Shown: positions 1 through 6,052, numbered from the stretch's first letter. The stretch: 7,753 nucleotides of DNA from Actinomycetota bacterium (GCA_005883175.1 VAYV01000184.1:1-7753), one strand, 5' to 3'. Numbers and translations are program-made. Notes: generated from the sequence alone by a model not told the origin.

Positions 1-18
1 ATCGCATAAGCGTCGAGT

Positions 19-507
19 CTAGCGGCCGCCCGCGGCGCGCTCGGTCACCATGCGCGCGCCCCATCCCGCAGCGGCACCGGCCGCGCCGCCGGGAGCTCCG
101 CACGCGGCGAGACGGAGGAGATCCAGCGTGATCACGCGCGTGATCGACCGGTCGACGAAGAGCACGTGGACACTGAGGCGAACGATCGCGTACACACCCC
201 ACAACGCGAGCAGGCCTCCGATGGCTCCGCCCGTGACCGCCGCGCGCAGATCGTCACGACGGAAGGCGCCGATGATCATCCCCGCACCGAAGGCGGCCAG
301 GACCGGCCGGCCCCACCACCCGATCGTCGAGAGATTCAGCCACTGCAGCCGCGGAACGATGCTCGTTGCGAGCAACGACCCGAGCAGGAAGCCGAACGTG
401 ATGCCGCCGAGCACGCGCCGTCGATGCTTGAGGCGCGATCCGTTCGTGTGCGGAGCGAGCTGTGGTTCCGGCTCGAAGGGAGCGAGACGCGGTTCGTCTT
501 CCGCCAC
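19..507 (-). CDS. Small multi-pass membrane protein of unknown function
   Basis: I do not recognise a family for this 162-residue protein. Residues 1-31 are polar and end in a basic cluster (RLKHRRR). Hydrophobic segments follow at about 32-51, 66-82 and 89-118, with a Gly/Ala-rich weakly hydrophobic stretch at about 127-150, so three or four membrane spans in the inner membrane are likely. The start is GTG at 507. The ahcY stop codon (514-516) is in the same frame six bases upstream, so no earlier start is possible. No convincing ribosome binding site is visible, and the tight spacing suggests translation coupled to ahcY. The stop TAG is at 19-21. The hydrophobic pattern and spacing make it probably real, but ordinary GC-rich open frames are long here, so some doubt remains. 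Confidence 0.62.
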   Translation of the reverse strand: MAEDEPRLAPFEPEPQLAPHTNGSRLKHRRRVLGGITFGFLLGSLLATSIVPRLQWLNLSTIGWWGRPVLAAFGAGMIIGAFRRDDLRAAVTGGAIGGLLALWGVYAIVRLSVHVLFVDRSITRVITLDLLRLAACGAPGGAAGAAAGWGARMVTERAAGGR

Positions 508-513
508 AACCGG

Positions 514-1764
514 TTAGGTGCCTTCCTGCCAGCTGCTCAGATAGGCCTGTTGCGTCGGCGTCAGCTCGTCGATGCGGATGCCCATCGTCGACAGCTTCAG
601 CTTGGCGACCTCGCGGTCGATCTCGTCCGGTACGTCGTAAACGTTCGGCGACAGATTGTCTTGCTTCGTGAGCCACTCCGTGGTGAGAGCCTGATCGGCG
701 AAGGACATGTCCATCACAGCCGCAGGGTGGCCTTCGGCGGCCGCGAGGTTCACGAGACGTCCGTCGGCGAGCAGGTAGACCTTCCGCCCGTCTTCGAGCG
801 TGTACTCGACGACGTGCTCCCGCATCTCGCGCGTCTCGCGCGTGAGCGCGCGCAAGTCGCCCTTGTTGATCTCGACGTCGAAATGGCCCGTGTTGGCCAT
901 GATCGCGCCGTCCTTCATGACCTCGAAGTGCTCGCGGCGAAGGATGTCCTTGTCGCCGGTCACCGTGATGAAGACGTCGCCGATGCGCGCTGCTTCGACC
1001 ATCGGCAGAACCGCGTACCCCTCCATCGCGGCTTCGAGCGCTTTGACTGCGTCGACCTCGGTCACGACGACCTGCGCGCCGAGCCCGCGCGCGCGCATCG
1101 CCAAGCCCCGGCCGCCGTAGCCGTATCCGCCGACGACGACGGTCTTGCCGGCCCACAGGATGTTGGTCGCGCGCGTTATGCCGTCCAACGAAGACTGACC
1201 CGTGCCGTACCGGTTGTCGAACAGATGCTTCGTCGGCGTGTCGTTCACGGCCACGATCGGGTACCGCAAGACCTTGTCGGCGGCCATCTGACGCAGCCGG
1301 ATCACGCCGGTCGTGGTCTCTTCGGTTCCTGCTTTGATGTCCGCCAGCTGATCGACGCGCTGCTTGTGCAGCAGGGATACAAGGTCGGCACCGTCGTCCA
1401 TCGTGATCGCCGGGCGCCGGTCGAGCACCGCGTGGATGTGCTTGTAGTACGTGTCGTTGTCCTCACCTTTGATCGCGTACGTCGGGATCCCCGCTTCGAC
1501 GAGCGCGGCCGCGACATCGTCTTGGGTGGACAACGGGTTCGATGCGCACAACGACGCGTCGGCGCCGCCCGCCTGCAGCGTCAGCATCAGGTTGGCCGTT
1601 TCGCTCGTCACGTGCAGGCACGCGGCGATAACCCATCCCTGCAACGGCTTCTCTTTCGCGAAGCGCTCGCGGATGGCCTGAAGAACCGGCATGTGCTGTC
1701 CGGCCCATTCGATCCGGACGCGTCCGTGCCCCGCGAGCGCGAGGTCTTTCACATCGTGATCCAC
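514..1764 (-). CDS. ahcY: S-adenosylhomocysteinase (adenosylhomocysteine hydrolase), short type
   Basis: This NAD-dependent cytosolic enzyme reversibly cleaves S-adenosylhomocysteine to homocysteine and adenosine, relieving product inhibition of methyltransferases. The 416 residues carry family motifs throughout: CLHVTSETANL (49-59), SNPLSTQDDV (75-84), MDDGADL with the presumed catalytic D124 (122-128), TEETTTG with E149 (147-153), NDTPTKHLFDN with K179 and D183 (174-184), the NAD-binding GxGxxG at 213-218, the GHPAAVMDMSF region (345-355), and a C-terminus ending SWQEGT. It lacks the internal insertion and the C-terminal extension of the long bacterial/eukaryotic enzyme, so it resembles the shorter archaeal/Thermotoga-like form. 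The start is GTG at 1764, chosen because GAGGAGG lies four bases upstream. It is 18 bases downstream of the sugar isomerase gene, hence probably co-transcribed. Confidence 0.97.
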   Translation of the reverse strand: MDHDVKDLALAGHGRVRIEWAGQHMPVLQAIRERFAKEKPLQGWVIAACLHVTSETANLMLTLQAGGADASLCASNPLSTQDDVAAALVEAGIPTYAIKGEDNDTYYKHIHAVLDRRPAITMDDGADLVSLLHKQRVDQLADIKAGTEETTTGVIRLRQMAADKVLRYPIVAVNDTPTKHLFDNRYGTGQSSLDGITRATNILWAGKTVVVGGYGYGGRGLAMRARGLGAQVVVTEVDAVKALEAAMEGYAVLPMVEAARIGDVFITVTGDKDILRREHFEVMKDGAIMANTGHFDVEINKGDLRALTRETREMREHVVEYTLEDGRKVYLLADGRLVNLAAAEGHPAAVMDMSFADQALTTEWLTKQDNLSPNVYDVPDEIDREVAKLKLSTMGIRIDELTPTQQAYLSSWQEGT

Positions 1765-1768
1765 GTTT

Positions 1769-1775
1769 CCTCCTC
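1769..1775 (-). promoter_or_regulatory. Strong Shine-Dalgarno of ahcY
   Basis: The minus strand reads GAGGAGG followed by AAAC and the GTG start at 1764. This is the strongest ribosome binding site in the window and fixes the ahcY start. It gives ahcY its own translation initiation, whereas neighbouring starts depend more on coupling. Confidence 0.85.
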
Positions 1776-1782
1776 GGAGAGG

Positions 1783-2841
1783 TCAGGCCAAGCGACCCTT
1801 GAGCTCGTCGATCGCGGTCACGGGGGTCGGGTCGACGCCCCGGCGCACTGCAAGATACACGCTGACGAAGTCGCCGAGCAGGACGGAGCTCATGAGCCGG
1901 GCGAGCGGCGATTCCCCGATCGCGCGCGCCTCGATAGAGGTGGCGACCGGGCCGCCGATCCGCTCGAGCGTCGCCTCGATCCGCTGCGTGATGCGCGGGT
2001 TCTCGTTCGGCATCCGCAGCACGACGATCGCGAGGTCGCCGATCCCCGGCGAGGCCTGCTCGTAGCCCACGACTTCGTTGTGATCGAGCTCCGACAGGAC
2101 ACTCGAGAACGCGGGGACCTTCGCGTTCTCGTTGAGCTGCGTCCGCCACCGCGTTGCCGCGGCCGACAGAACTCCTTCTTGGCCCCACACCAGCGGGATC
2201 CTTCCGACGAGCTGCCCCGAGATCTTCTCCGCGTCGTTCTTGTCCGCGGCGACGTCTCTCCCGTACACCGTGACTTGCCGCTCGAGCACGTCTCCCGTCT
2301 CCGTGAGATGCGGCGTGAGGTCGGCGAGCAAGCCCAGCTGTTCCGCGAGGACGAGCGCAGGAGCGGCGAGCGATGCGAGAGCTTGGCGCGGTTGCAGCCC
2401 CTCAACCGGAGAGATCGTCGCGACGGAGTGTGTGCGCGCGCGATCGGCGAGCGCACCCCCCGTTGCGATCGCGACGATCCGTGCCTTGCGTTCCAAGGCG
2501 TCGTCGAAGCACGCGAGCGTCTCCTCTGTGTTCCCGGAGTAGCTCGCGCAGAAGACCAGCGTGTTCGGACCCGTCCACGCGGGGAGCTTGTAACCCTTCA
2601 CCACGGTAACCGGAACGGTCCCTTCTTCGGCCGCGATCGCGGCGAGCACGTCGCCTGCGATCCCGCTTCCGCCCATCCCGCAGTAGACGATGCCGTTGAT
2701 CCCGTGCCGTGTTGGCAATCCGTCGCACGAGCGCGCGCGCGTTATCGCTTCGCGCCATTGCTCCGGCGTGCTTTCGACGATCCCAAGCGCATCATGCGGA
2801 TCGACCGCAGCGAACGAGCCGGGGTCGTCGAGGTCGTTCAC
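1783..2841 (-). CDS. Bifunctional phosphoglucose/phosphomannose isomerase (SIS-domain family)
   Basis: This 352-residue protein has a SIS fold with the phosphosugar motifs CGMGGSGIAG (54-63) and SYSGNTEET (100-108), and a C-terminal PGI/PMI domain containing QLNENAK and LDHNEVVG. E238 and H254 are 16 residues apart, the spacing known for the catalytic Glu and His of the archaeal (Pyrobaculum) bifunctional enzyme. It probably interconverts fructose-6-P with glucose-6-P and mannose-6-P. The nearby phosphomannomutase suggests the mannose direction, feeding mannose-1-P and GDP-mannose. Relatives in mycobacteria (near manB) have degenerate sites, but here both catalytic residues are present. The GTG start at 2841 overlaps the stop of the Trm112-like gene (GTGA). 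A longer in-frame start at 2925 would add 28 residues that lie antiparallel to nothing conserved and are read out of frame from the neighbour, so it is rejected. Confidence 0.9.
   Translation of the reverse strand: MNDLDDPGSFAAVDPHDALGIVESTPEQWREAITRARSCDGLPTRHGINGIVYCGMGGSGIAGDVLAAIAAEEGTVPVTVVKGYKLPAWTGPNTLVFCASYSGNTEETLACFDDALERKARIVAIATGGALADRARTHSVATISPVEGLQPRQALASLAAPALVLAEQLGLLADLTPHLTETGDVLERQVTVYGRDVAADKNDAEKISGQLVGRIPLVWGQEGVLSAAATRWRTQLNENAKVPAFSSVLSELDHNEVVGYEQASPGIGDLAIVVLRMPNENPRITQRIEATLERIGGPVATSIEARAIGESPLARLMSSVLLGDFVSVYLAVRRGVDPTPVTAIDELKGRLA
2838..2841 (-). promoter_or_regulatory. GTGA stop/start overlap coupling Trm112-like gene and isomerase gene
   Basis: The four minus-strand bases GTGA hold the GTG start of the isomerase (2841-2839) and the TGA stop of the upstream zinc protein (2840-2838). 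This arrangement is typical of translational coupling. The only nearby SD-like sequence is a weak GGAG about 11 bases upstream. Confidence 0.8.
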
Positions 2842-3014
2842 GAAGCCGGCTTCTCCGCTTCGTCGATGAGCATGATGGGGATGTCGTCGCGAACCGGATA
2901 CACGTACTTGCACGTCCCTTGGCACGTGATCGTCTGCGCGGCTTCGTCGTACACGATCGCGCCGTGACAGTTCGGACAGATGAGGATGTCGAGCAGTTCT
3001 TGGCTAACGGCCAT
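2838..3014 (-). CDS. Trm112-like small zinc-binding protein
   Basis: This 58-residue protein begins MAVSQELLDILICPNC and matches the Trm112/YcaR family, whose members are small zinc ribbons. The four cysteines C13, C16, C31 and C35 form the CPxC...CxxxC zinc site, followed by the usual YPVRDDIPIML tail (39-49). In other organisms Trm112 activates several tRNA, rRNA and protein methyltransferases by binding them. Bacterial members of the family are poorly characterised, so its partner here is unknown. The start ATG at 3014 is preferred over TTG at 3026 because GGAGGAG lies just upstream of it (3018-3024), and starting at 3026 would place the SD inside the gene. It follows manB after 62 bases and overlaps the isomerase start. 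Confidence 0.92.
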   Translation of the reverse strand: MAVSQELLDILICPNCHGAIVYDEAAQTITCQGTCKYVYPVRDDIPIMLIDEAEKPAS

Positions 3015-3017
3015 CGT

Positions 3018-3024
3018 CTCCTCC
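3018..3024 (-). promoter_or_regulatory. Shine-Dalgarno of the Trm112-like gene
   Basis: The minus strand reads GGAGGAG, then ACG and the ATG at 3014. It decides between two in-frame starts (3026 TTG and 3014 ATG) in favour of the latter. Confidence 0.75.
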
Positions 3025-3076
3025 AAGGTTCGCCCGGGATTCTACGGCCTGCTCCCGCGAGCGCGAACCCCCGTGC

Positions 3077-4420
3077 TCAGCCTCGGATGATCGACAGGAT
3101 CTGGTCGCGGCGGGCTTCGCCCACAGACGCGTCGCGGGCCTCGACGTTCAGCCGGAGCAAGGGTTCGGTGTTCGACGGCCGCAAGCTGAACCACCACTCG
3201 TCGTAGTCGATCAGCAAGCCGTCGGTGTGGTCGTGGCTGCCGTCGGGGAAGGCCTGCTCGACCCGGCGCATCGCGCCCTCTTTGTCGGCCACTTCCGAGT
3301 TGATCTCGCCGGAGTTCCAGTACCGTCGGAAGGGCGCCAGCGCGTCGCTGAAGCTGCCGCCCGACCGGGAGATCACCTCGAGCGTCTGCAGAGCCGTGAT
3401 GACGCCGCACTCGGCGCGGTAGTGGTCGCGAAGATAGAAGTGGCCGGAGTGCTCGGTGCCGAAGACTGCGCCGGTCTCGGCCATGACCTGCTTGATGAAT
3501 GAGTGACCGACACGCGTGCGTATCGGTTCGCCGCCGTTCTCGATGATCGTCTCCGGCACGACGCGCGAGCACGTCAGCGAGTACACGATCTTCTCACCGG
3601 GATGCCGCTCGAGCATCACCTTGGCGATCATGGCGCCGAGGAGCGACGCCGACACCGGCTCCGCTTTCTCGTCGACGAAGAACACGCGGTCGGCGTCGCC
3701 GTCTAATGCCATGCCGGCCACGGCCTTGTGTTCGAGCACGGCCGCGCGCAAGGCCGCGAGGTTCTCCGGCTGGATGGGATCGGCCGGATGGTTCGGGAAC
3801 GTTCCGTCGAGCTCGAAGTAGAGCGGGACGACCTCGAACGGAAGCCGCTCGAACACGCGCGGCACCGACAAGCCGGCCATCCCGTTGCCGGCGTCGATCA
3901 CGACCTTCAATGGCCGCAACGCCTTCACGTCGACGAAGGACAGCACGTGCTTCACGAACTCGGCCATGAGGTTACGCCGCGTGATCTGTCCGAGCCGCGG
4001 CGGCCGCGGGAACTCCCCGCTCGCGACCATCTCCTTGATGTCGTTCATGCCGCTCTCGCTGCCGACCGGAAGGGCGCCGGCGCGCACCATCTTCATCCCG
4101 TTGTACTTGGACGGGTTGTGCGACGCCGTGAACACAACGCCCGGCATATCGAGCGAGCCGGACGCGAAGTACAGCATGTCGGTCGTGGCGAGCCCCATGT
4201 CGATGACGTCCGAACCTTGGGTTGCCGATCCGGAGATGAAGGCCGCGGACAACGGCTCGCTCGAGGAACGCATGTCGTGCGCGACGACGATCGAGCGCGC
4301 GTCGAGCAACGATACGAACGCGCGGCCGGCTCGGTGCGCAACTTCCTCGTCGAGCTGATCCGGATACAGGCCGCGGATGTCGTACGCCTTGAAGATCGCG
4401 TCGAGGTCCACGACGGCCAT
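3077..4420 (-). CDS. manB: Phosphomannomutase/phosphoglucomutase
   Basis: This cytosolic alpha-D-phosphohexomutase interconverts mannose-6-P and mannose-1-P (and/or the glucose equivalents), the step before GDP-mannose. Its 447 residues are the usual family length. Domain 1 has the N-terminal FKAYDIRG (10-17) and the phosphoserine loop TASHNP (98-103, catalytic S100). Domain 2 has the metal-binding DGDADR (240-245). Domain 3 has the sugar-binding GTEHSGH (321-327). Domain 4 has the phosphate-binding RPSNTEP (414-420). The start ATG at 4420 is chosen because homologues begin close to it. The alternative at 4474 adds 18 residues lying within the upstream gene. Only one base separates it from that gene's TAG stop, and the overlapping GGGTAGG is a poor, too-close SD, so reinitiation or coupling is likely. 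The order manB, Trm112-like, SIS isomerase, ahcY is typical of Actinobacteria. Confidence 0.96.
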   Translation of the reverse strand: MAVVDLDAIFKAYDIRGLYPDQLDEEVAHRAGRAFVSLLDARSIVVAHDMRSSSEPLSAAFISGSATQGSDVIDMGLATTDMLYFASGSLDMPGVVFTASHNPSKYNGMKMVRAGALPVGSESGMNDIKEMVASGEFPRPPRLGQITRRNLMAEFVKHVLSFVDVKALRPLKVVIDAGNGMAGLSVPRVFERLPFEVVPLYFELDGTFPNHPADPIQPENLAALRAAVLEHKAVAGMALDGDADRVFFVDEKAEPVSASLLGAMIAKVMLERHPGEKIVYSLTCSRVVPETIIENGGEPIRTRVGHSFIKQVMAETGAVFGTEHSGHFYLRDHYRAECGVITALQTLEVISRSGGSFSDALAPFRRYWNSGEINSEVADKEGAMRRVEQAFPDGSHDHTDGLLIDYDEWWFSLRPSNTEPLLRLNVEARDASVGEARRDQILSIIRG

Positions 4421-4421
4421 C

Positions 4422-5129
4422 CTACCCAGCGACGCGGTCGCGACCTCGTTCGAGCAGCCTCCGCGCAACCTCAACGATCGCCTCCGCGCCGCATGCGCGC
4501 GCGGCTCGTAACGCGTCGTTCAACTCTCGTTCGCCTGCGCGAGCGTTGCCGGATTCGACGAGCGCCACGCCGAGGAAGAGATGTGACTTCGCGACGTGTC
4601 GTATCGCGTGCTCGGCGTGTGCGCGCCGCAACGATCTCCGAGCCGGGCCGATCGCCGCCCGAGGCCGGCCGGTTGCGACCGCGTGCTCGGTCCGCACCCA
4701 GTCCAGGCGAACGTTCCCGCGCCAGTCACGAGTGGATGCGAGCGCCGCGGCGTCGGCGAGGAGGCGCGCGCAGACGGCCGCCTGGCCCAGACCGATCGCG
4801 TCGGCCGCGAGGCCGATCGTCGCGCGCGCGCGCTCGGCGCCGGTGCGCGCTGCCTTCGATGCGATCCGGTCGTAGTGCCGGGCGGCTCGATAGTGGCCGA
4901 GCTGGCGGAGCGCGGATCCGGTGGTGATCGAAGCGGAAACGCGAACAGCGCGAGGCGCCCGCGCCGTCAGCGGACGGGCGAGATCGAGGGAATCGAAGAA
5001 CCGGCCGCGCGCCGCCGCGACGTACGCGCGGACCCATCGTGCTTCCGGGGAGCGATCCCGCCCCAGGGCGGCTTCCGCCTCAGCGAGGGCTCCGTGGAAG
5101 GCGAGATCGACGGCGCGGGCCGCGCCCAT
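4422..5129 (-). CDS. TPR-like helical-repeat protein of unknown function
   Basis: This 235-residue protein is rich in Ala, Arg and Leu with repeated helix-turn-helix patterns. The clearest tetratricopeptide-like unit is about residues 180-210 (KSHLFLGVALVESGNARAGE, then an amphipathic helix). Similar units can be traced at about 28-55, 64-95, 100-130 and 140-170. There is no signal peptide or membrane segment, so a cytosolic scaffold or partner-binding role is plausible, but no specific function is supported. It ends one base before the manB start, which suggests the two are translated together. The ATG at 5129 lacks a recognisable SD and lies nine bases after the stop of a gene fragment. A long opposite-strand open frame overlaps it, but the repeat pattern and its fit in the operon favour this strand. 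Confidence 0.72.
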   Translation of the reverse strand: MGAARAVDLAFHGALAEAEAALGRDRSPEARWVRAYVAAARGRFFDSLDLARPLTARAPRAVRVSASITTGSALRQLGHYRAARHYDRIASKAARTGAERARATIGLAADAIGLGQAAVCARLLADAAALASTRDWRGNVRLDWVRTEHAVATGRPRAAIGPARRSLRRAHAEHAIRHVAKSHLFLGVALVESGNARAGERELNDALRAARACGAEAIVEVARRLLERGRDRVAG

Positions 5130-5138
5130 GGGTGGCGG

Positions 5139-5261
5139 CTACGCCTTGGGTTTCGCGGCGCGCTTCGGCGCCCGCTTGGCGAGCTCGAGCACGTTCGGGA
5201 GGTCGATCGGCTCGCCGTCTTTGTTCCACCAGCGCTTGTCACAGGCCCTTCTCCCCCGGGC
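5139..5261 (-). pseudogene. 3' remnant of an unrecognised gene lacking a start codon
   Basis: An open frame runs from 5261 to a TAG stop at 5139-5141. It encodes about 40 residues containing CDKRWWNKDGEPIDLPNV and a basic Ala/Lys/Arg tail ending KPKA. The Trp-Trp, Asp-Gly-Glu-Pro composition followed by a helical basic tail looks like a genuine protein C-terminus and not a shadow frame. No ATG, GTG or TTG lies upstream in frame before the TGA at 5262-5264; the first possible start is an internal GTG at 5192 that leaves 17 residues. I infer a gene truncated or frameshifted near 5240-5265, where a GC-rich hairpin sits. The stop is nine bases before the TPR-like gene, so the original gene was probably part of that operon. 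I do not recognise the family. Confidence 0.45.
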
Positions 5262-5273
5262 TCAGGCGCCCGG
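5256..5273. repeat. GC-rich inverted repeat (hairpin) at the edge of the gene remnant
   Basis: CCGGGC (5256-5261) and GCCCGG (5268-5273) are perfect six-base arms with a six-base loop, extendable by G-U pairs. On the minus strand it follows the DUF6788-like gene by about 85 bases but has no U-tract, so it is at best a weak or Rho-assisted terminator. It coincides with the point where the downstream gene remnant loses its frame. Confidence 0.45.
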
Positions 5274-5283
5274 AACCTTGCCC

Positions 5284-5299
5284 CAAACATACCTGTTTG
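5284..5299. repeat. Short perfect inverted repeat CAAACA-N4-TGTTTG
   Basis: Six-base arms flank the loop TACC (minus strand GGTA) in the stretch after the DUF6788-like stop codon. It could be an operator-type dyad or part of an inactivated element end. It is too short to be sure it is not chance. Confidence 0.3.
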
Positions 5300-5357
5300 C
5301 GCGGGACCTCAACATGATCCAACCGGGGGGTCTTCCCAATGGAGGCAAACCACCCAT

Positions 5358-5654
5358 TCAGGTGACGTCGGTCCCCTCCGGCAGCTGTTTGCCGATGTAG
5401 CGCGAGCGCAGGCGGCCTCCCTCGCGCCAGTAGGCGTACCAGTACGGCCCGTGCGGACAACGCGTGCACCCGTCCTTCCCGCACCGAACCTGCTCGAGCC
5501 TGTAGGTCACTTTCGCGTGCTCTTCCGGCCGTTCTTCCTTGAAATCGGGGCCATCTCGATGAAGCAGCAAGCCCCGGATGAAGATCATGAGCCGTCGCAG
5601 GTCGTATTCGTCCATACGACGGATGGACCGGATGAGGGATCGATCGATGGGCAC
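5358..5654 (-). CDS. DUF6788-like small cysteine-motif protein
   Basis: This 98-residue protein has a basic helical N-terminus (about 5-32), a charged middle, and a C-terminal block with the pattern C58-x4-C63-x2-C66-x-H68 followed by GPYWYAYWREGGRLRSRYIG. That Cys motif plus GPYWY and a basic R-x-R-Y-[IV]-G strand is what I associate with DUF6788, whose members are uncharacterised, often sporadic and found in accessory DNA. A single small metal site and a nucleic-acid-binding role are plausible inferences only. The start GTG at 5654 is chosen because AAGAGG lies six bases upstream (5661-5666). The alternative ATG at 5615 has no comparable site. It sits between DUF3499 and manB, where a gene of this type is not usual, so insertion is likely. 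The upstream inverted repeat suggests post-transcriptional or repressor control. Confidence 0.8.
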   Translation of the reverse strand: MPIDRSLIRSIRRMDEYDLRRLMIFIRGLLLHRDGPDFKEERPEEHAKVTYRLEQVRCGKDGCTRCPHGPYWYAYWREGGRLRSRYIGKQLPEGTDVT

Positions 5655-5660
5655 CGGTAG

Positions 5661-5687
5661 CCTCTTAGGTAGCGGATTACCTAAGAG
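5661..5687 (-). promoter_or_regulatory. Perfect 10-bp inverted repeat enclosing the Shine-Dalgarno of the DUF6788-like gene
   Basis: Arms CTCTTAGGTA (5662-5671) and TACCTAAGAG (5678-5687) are perfect complements around a six-base loop. On the mRNA the promoter-proximal arm CUCUUAGGUA would pair with UACCUAAGAG, whose AAGAG(G) is the SD for the GTG at 5654. The hairpin would therefore hide the ribosome binding site. Alternatively the dyad is a DNA operator, since a TTGACC box lies at 5711-5716 with a weak TGGAGT 17 bases on. The structure is seen directly; the mechanism is inferred. Confidence 0.7.
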
Positions 5688-5730
5688 ACTCCAGCAGGTA
5701 TCGGCCCGCCGGTCAAGGGGTTGGTGATCG

Positions 5731-5744
5731 GGCGCTTAGGCGCC
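5731..5744. repeat. Small hairpin spanning the DUF3499 stop codon
   Basis: GGCGC (5731-5735) and GCGCC (5740-5744) flank TTAG, which contains the TAA stop (minus strand). Its five GC pairs and four-base loop make a compact stem at the gene end, without a U-tract. Confidence 0.3.
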
Positions 5745-6029
5745 GCTGGCAGAGGCGTCGGCTGCCGTTTCCCAGCTCCCGACCTCGGGACGGATCGGCG
5801 TGACGGCAGGCGGAACGACTCGCAAGTCTTCCTTCAGCCAGCCCAAAGGCACCGCGAGCCGCTCTGCATGAGCAGCGCAAAGGTCGTACGCGGCCGGGTG
5901 TGGCTGCGGCGTCAGGTCTTCGATCCGGACGACTTTCTGGGCGTACGCATAGGTCAGCGACGCGGAAGCCGGCCAGCGACAGCCGTTCCGATAGCACCGC
6001 CGAACGTCGTTGTTGCCCTTGCCGGCCAC
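5736..6029 (-). CDS. DUF3499 family zinc-site protein
   Basis: This 97-residue protein is typical of DUF3499, an actinobacterial family of unknown function normally encoded next to manB and whiB-type genes (Rv3258c in Mycobacterium tuberculosis). It shows the RRCYRNGC motif (C12, C17), the TYAYAQ strand (26-31), and YDLCAAHAERL with C51 and H54, so one zinc site C-x4-C...C-x2-H is likely. This is followed by the PLGW element (61-64) and a low-complexity acidic/Ala tail. The start GTG at 6029 is the only start codon after the in-frame stop at 6084-6086. There is no SD in front of it. A TTGACG box lies at 6082-6087 and a TTAGGTAA box at 6053-6060. Its usual neighbour manB is displaced here by about 1.3 kb of extra genes. 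Confidence 0.9.
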   Translation of the reverse strand: MAGKGNNDVRRCYRNGCRWPASASLTYAYAQKVVRIEDLTPQPHPAAYDLCAAHAERLAVPLGWLKEDLRVVPPAVTPIRPEVGSWETAADASASGA

Positions 6030-6052
6030 GGCGCGAACGATACGAGATTTGT

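Noticed and set aside
2842..2925. Longer isomerase with 28 extra N-terminal residues
   Set aside because: The extra residues (Arg/His-rich) come from an alternative frame of the Trm112-like gene. The GTGA overlap start fits family length and operon layout better.
166..2967. A 933-codon open frame on the plus strand opposite ahcY and the isomerase gene
   Set aside because: It is a shadow frame of GC-rich genes: its product is mostly Arg, Asp, Val and His with no domain pattern, and the minus strand encodes clear ahcY and SIS-isomerase motifs over the same bases.
3015..3076. Terminator or promoter between manB and the Trm112-like gene
   Set aside because: The 62 bases are GC-rich with only a four-pair stem and no U-tract or convincing -10, so read-through within one operon is the simpler view.
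4421..4474. Longer manB with 18 extra N-terminal residues
   Set aside because: The extra residues lie inside the upstream gene and do not resemble the family's N-terminus, which begins close to the ATG at 4420.
3728..4927. A 399-codon plus-strand open frame across manB and the TPR-like gene
   Set aside because: It is antisense to unambiguous phosphomannomutase motifs, and its composition is Arg-rich and low in structure.
5262..5357. A 31-codon open frame starting with ATG right after the DUF6788-like stop codon
   Set aside because: It is short and Pro/Gly-rich, with no SD of its own and no recognisable similarity. It is mentioned only in connection with the gene remnant.
4596..5660. A 354-codon plus-strand open frame across the TPR-like and DUF6788-like genes
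   Set aside because: It crosses two differently framed minus-strand genes, a gene remnant and hairpins, and shows no recognisable domain.
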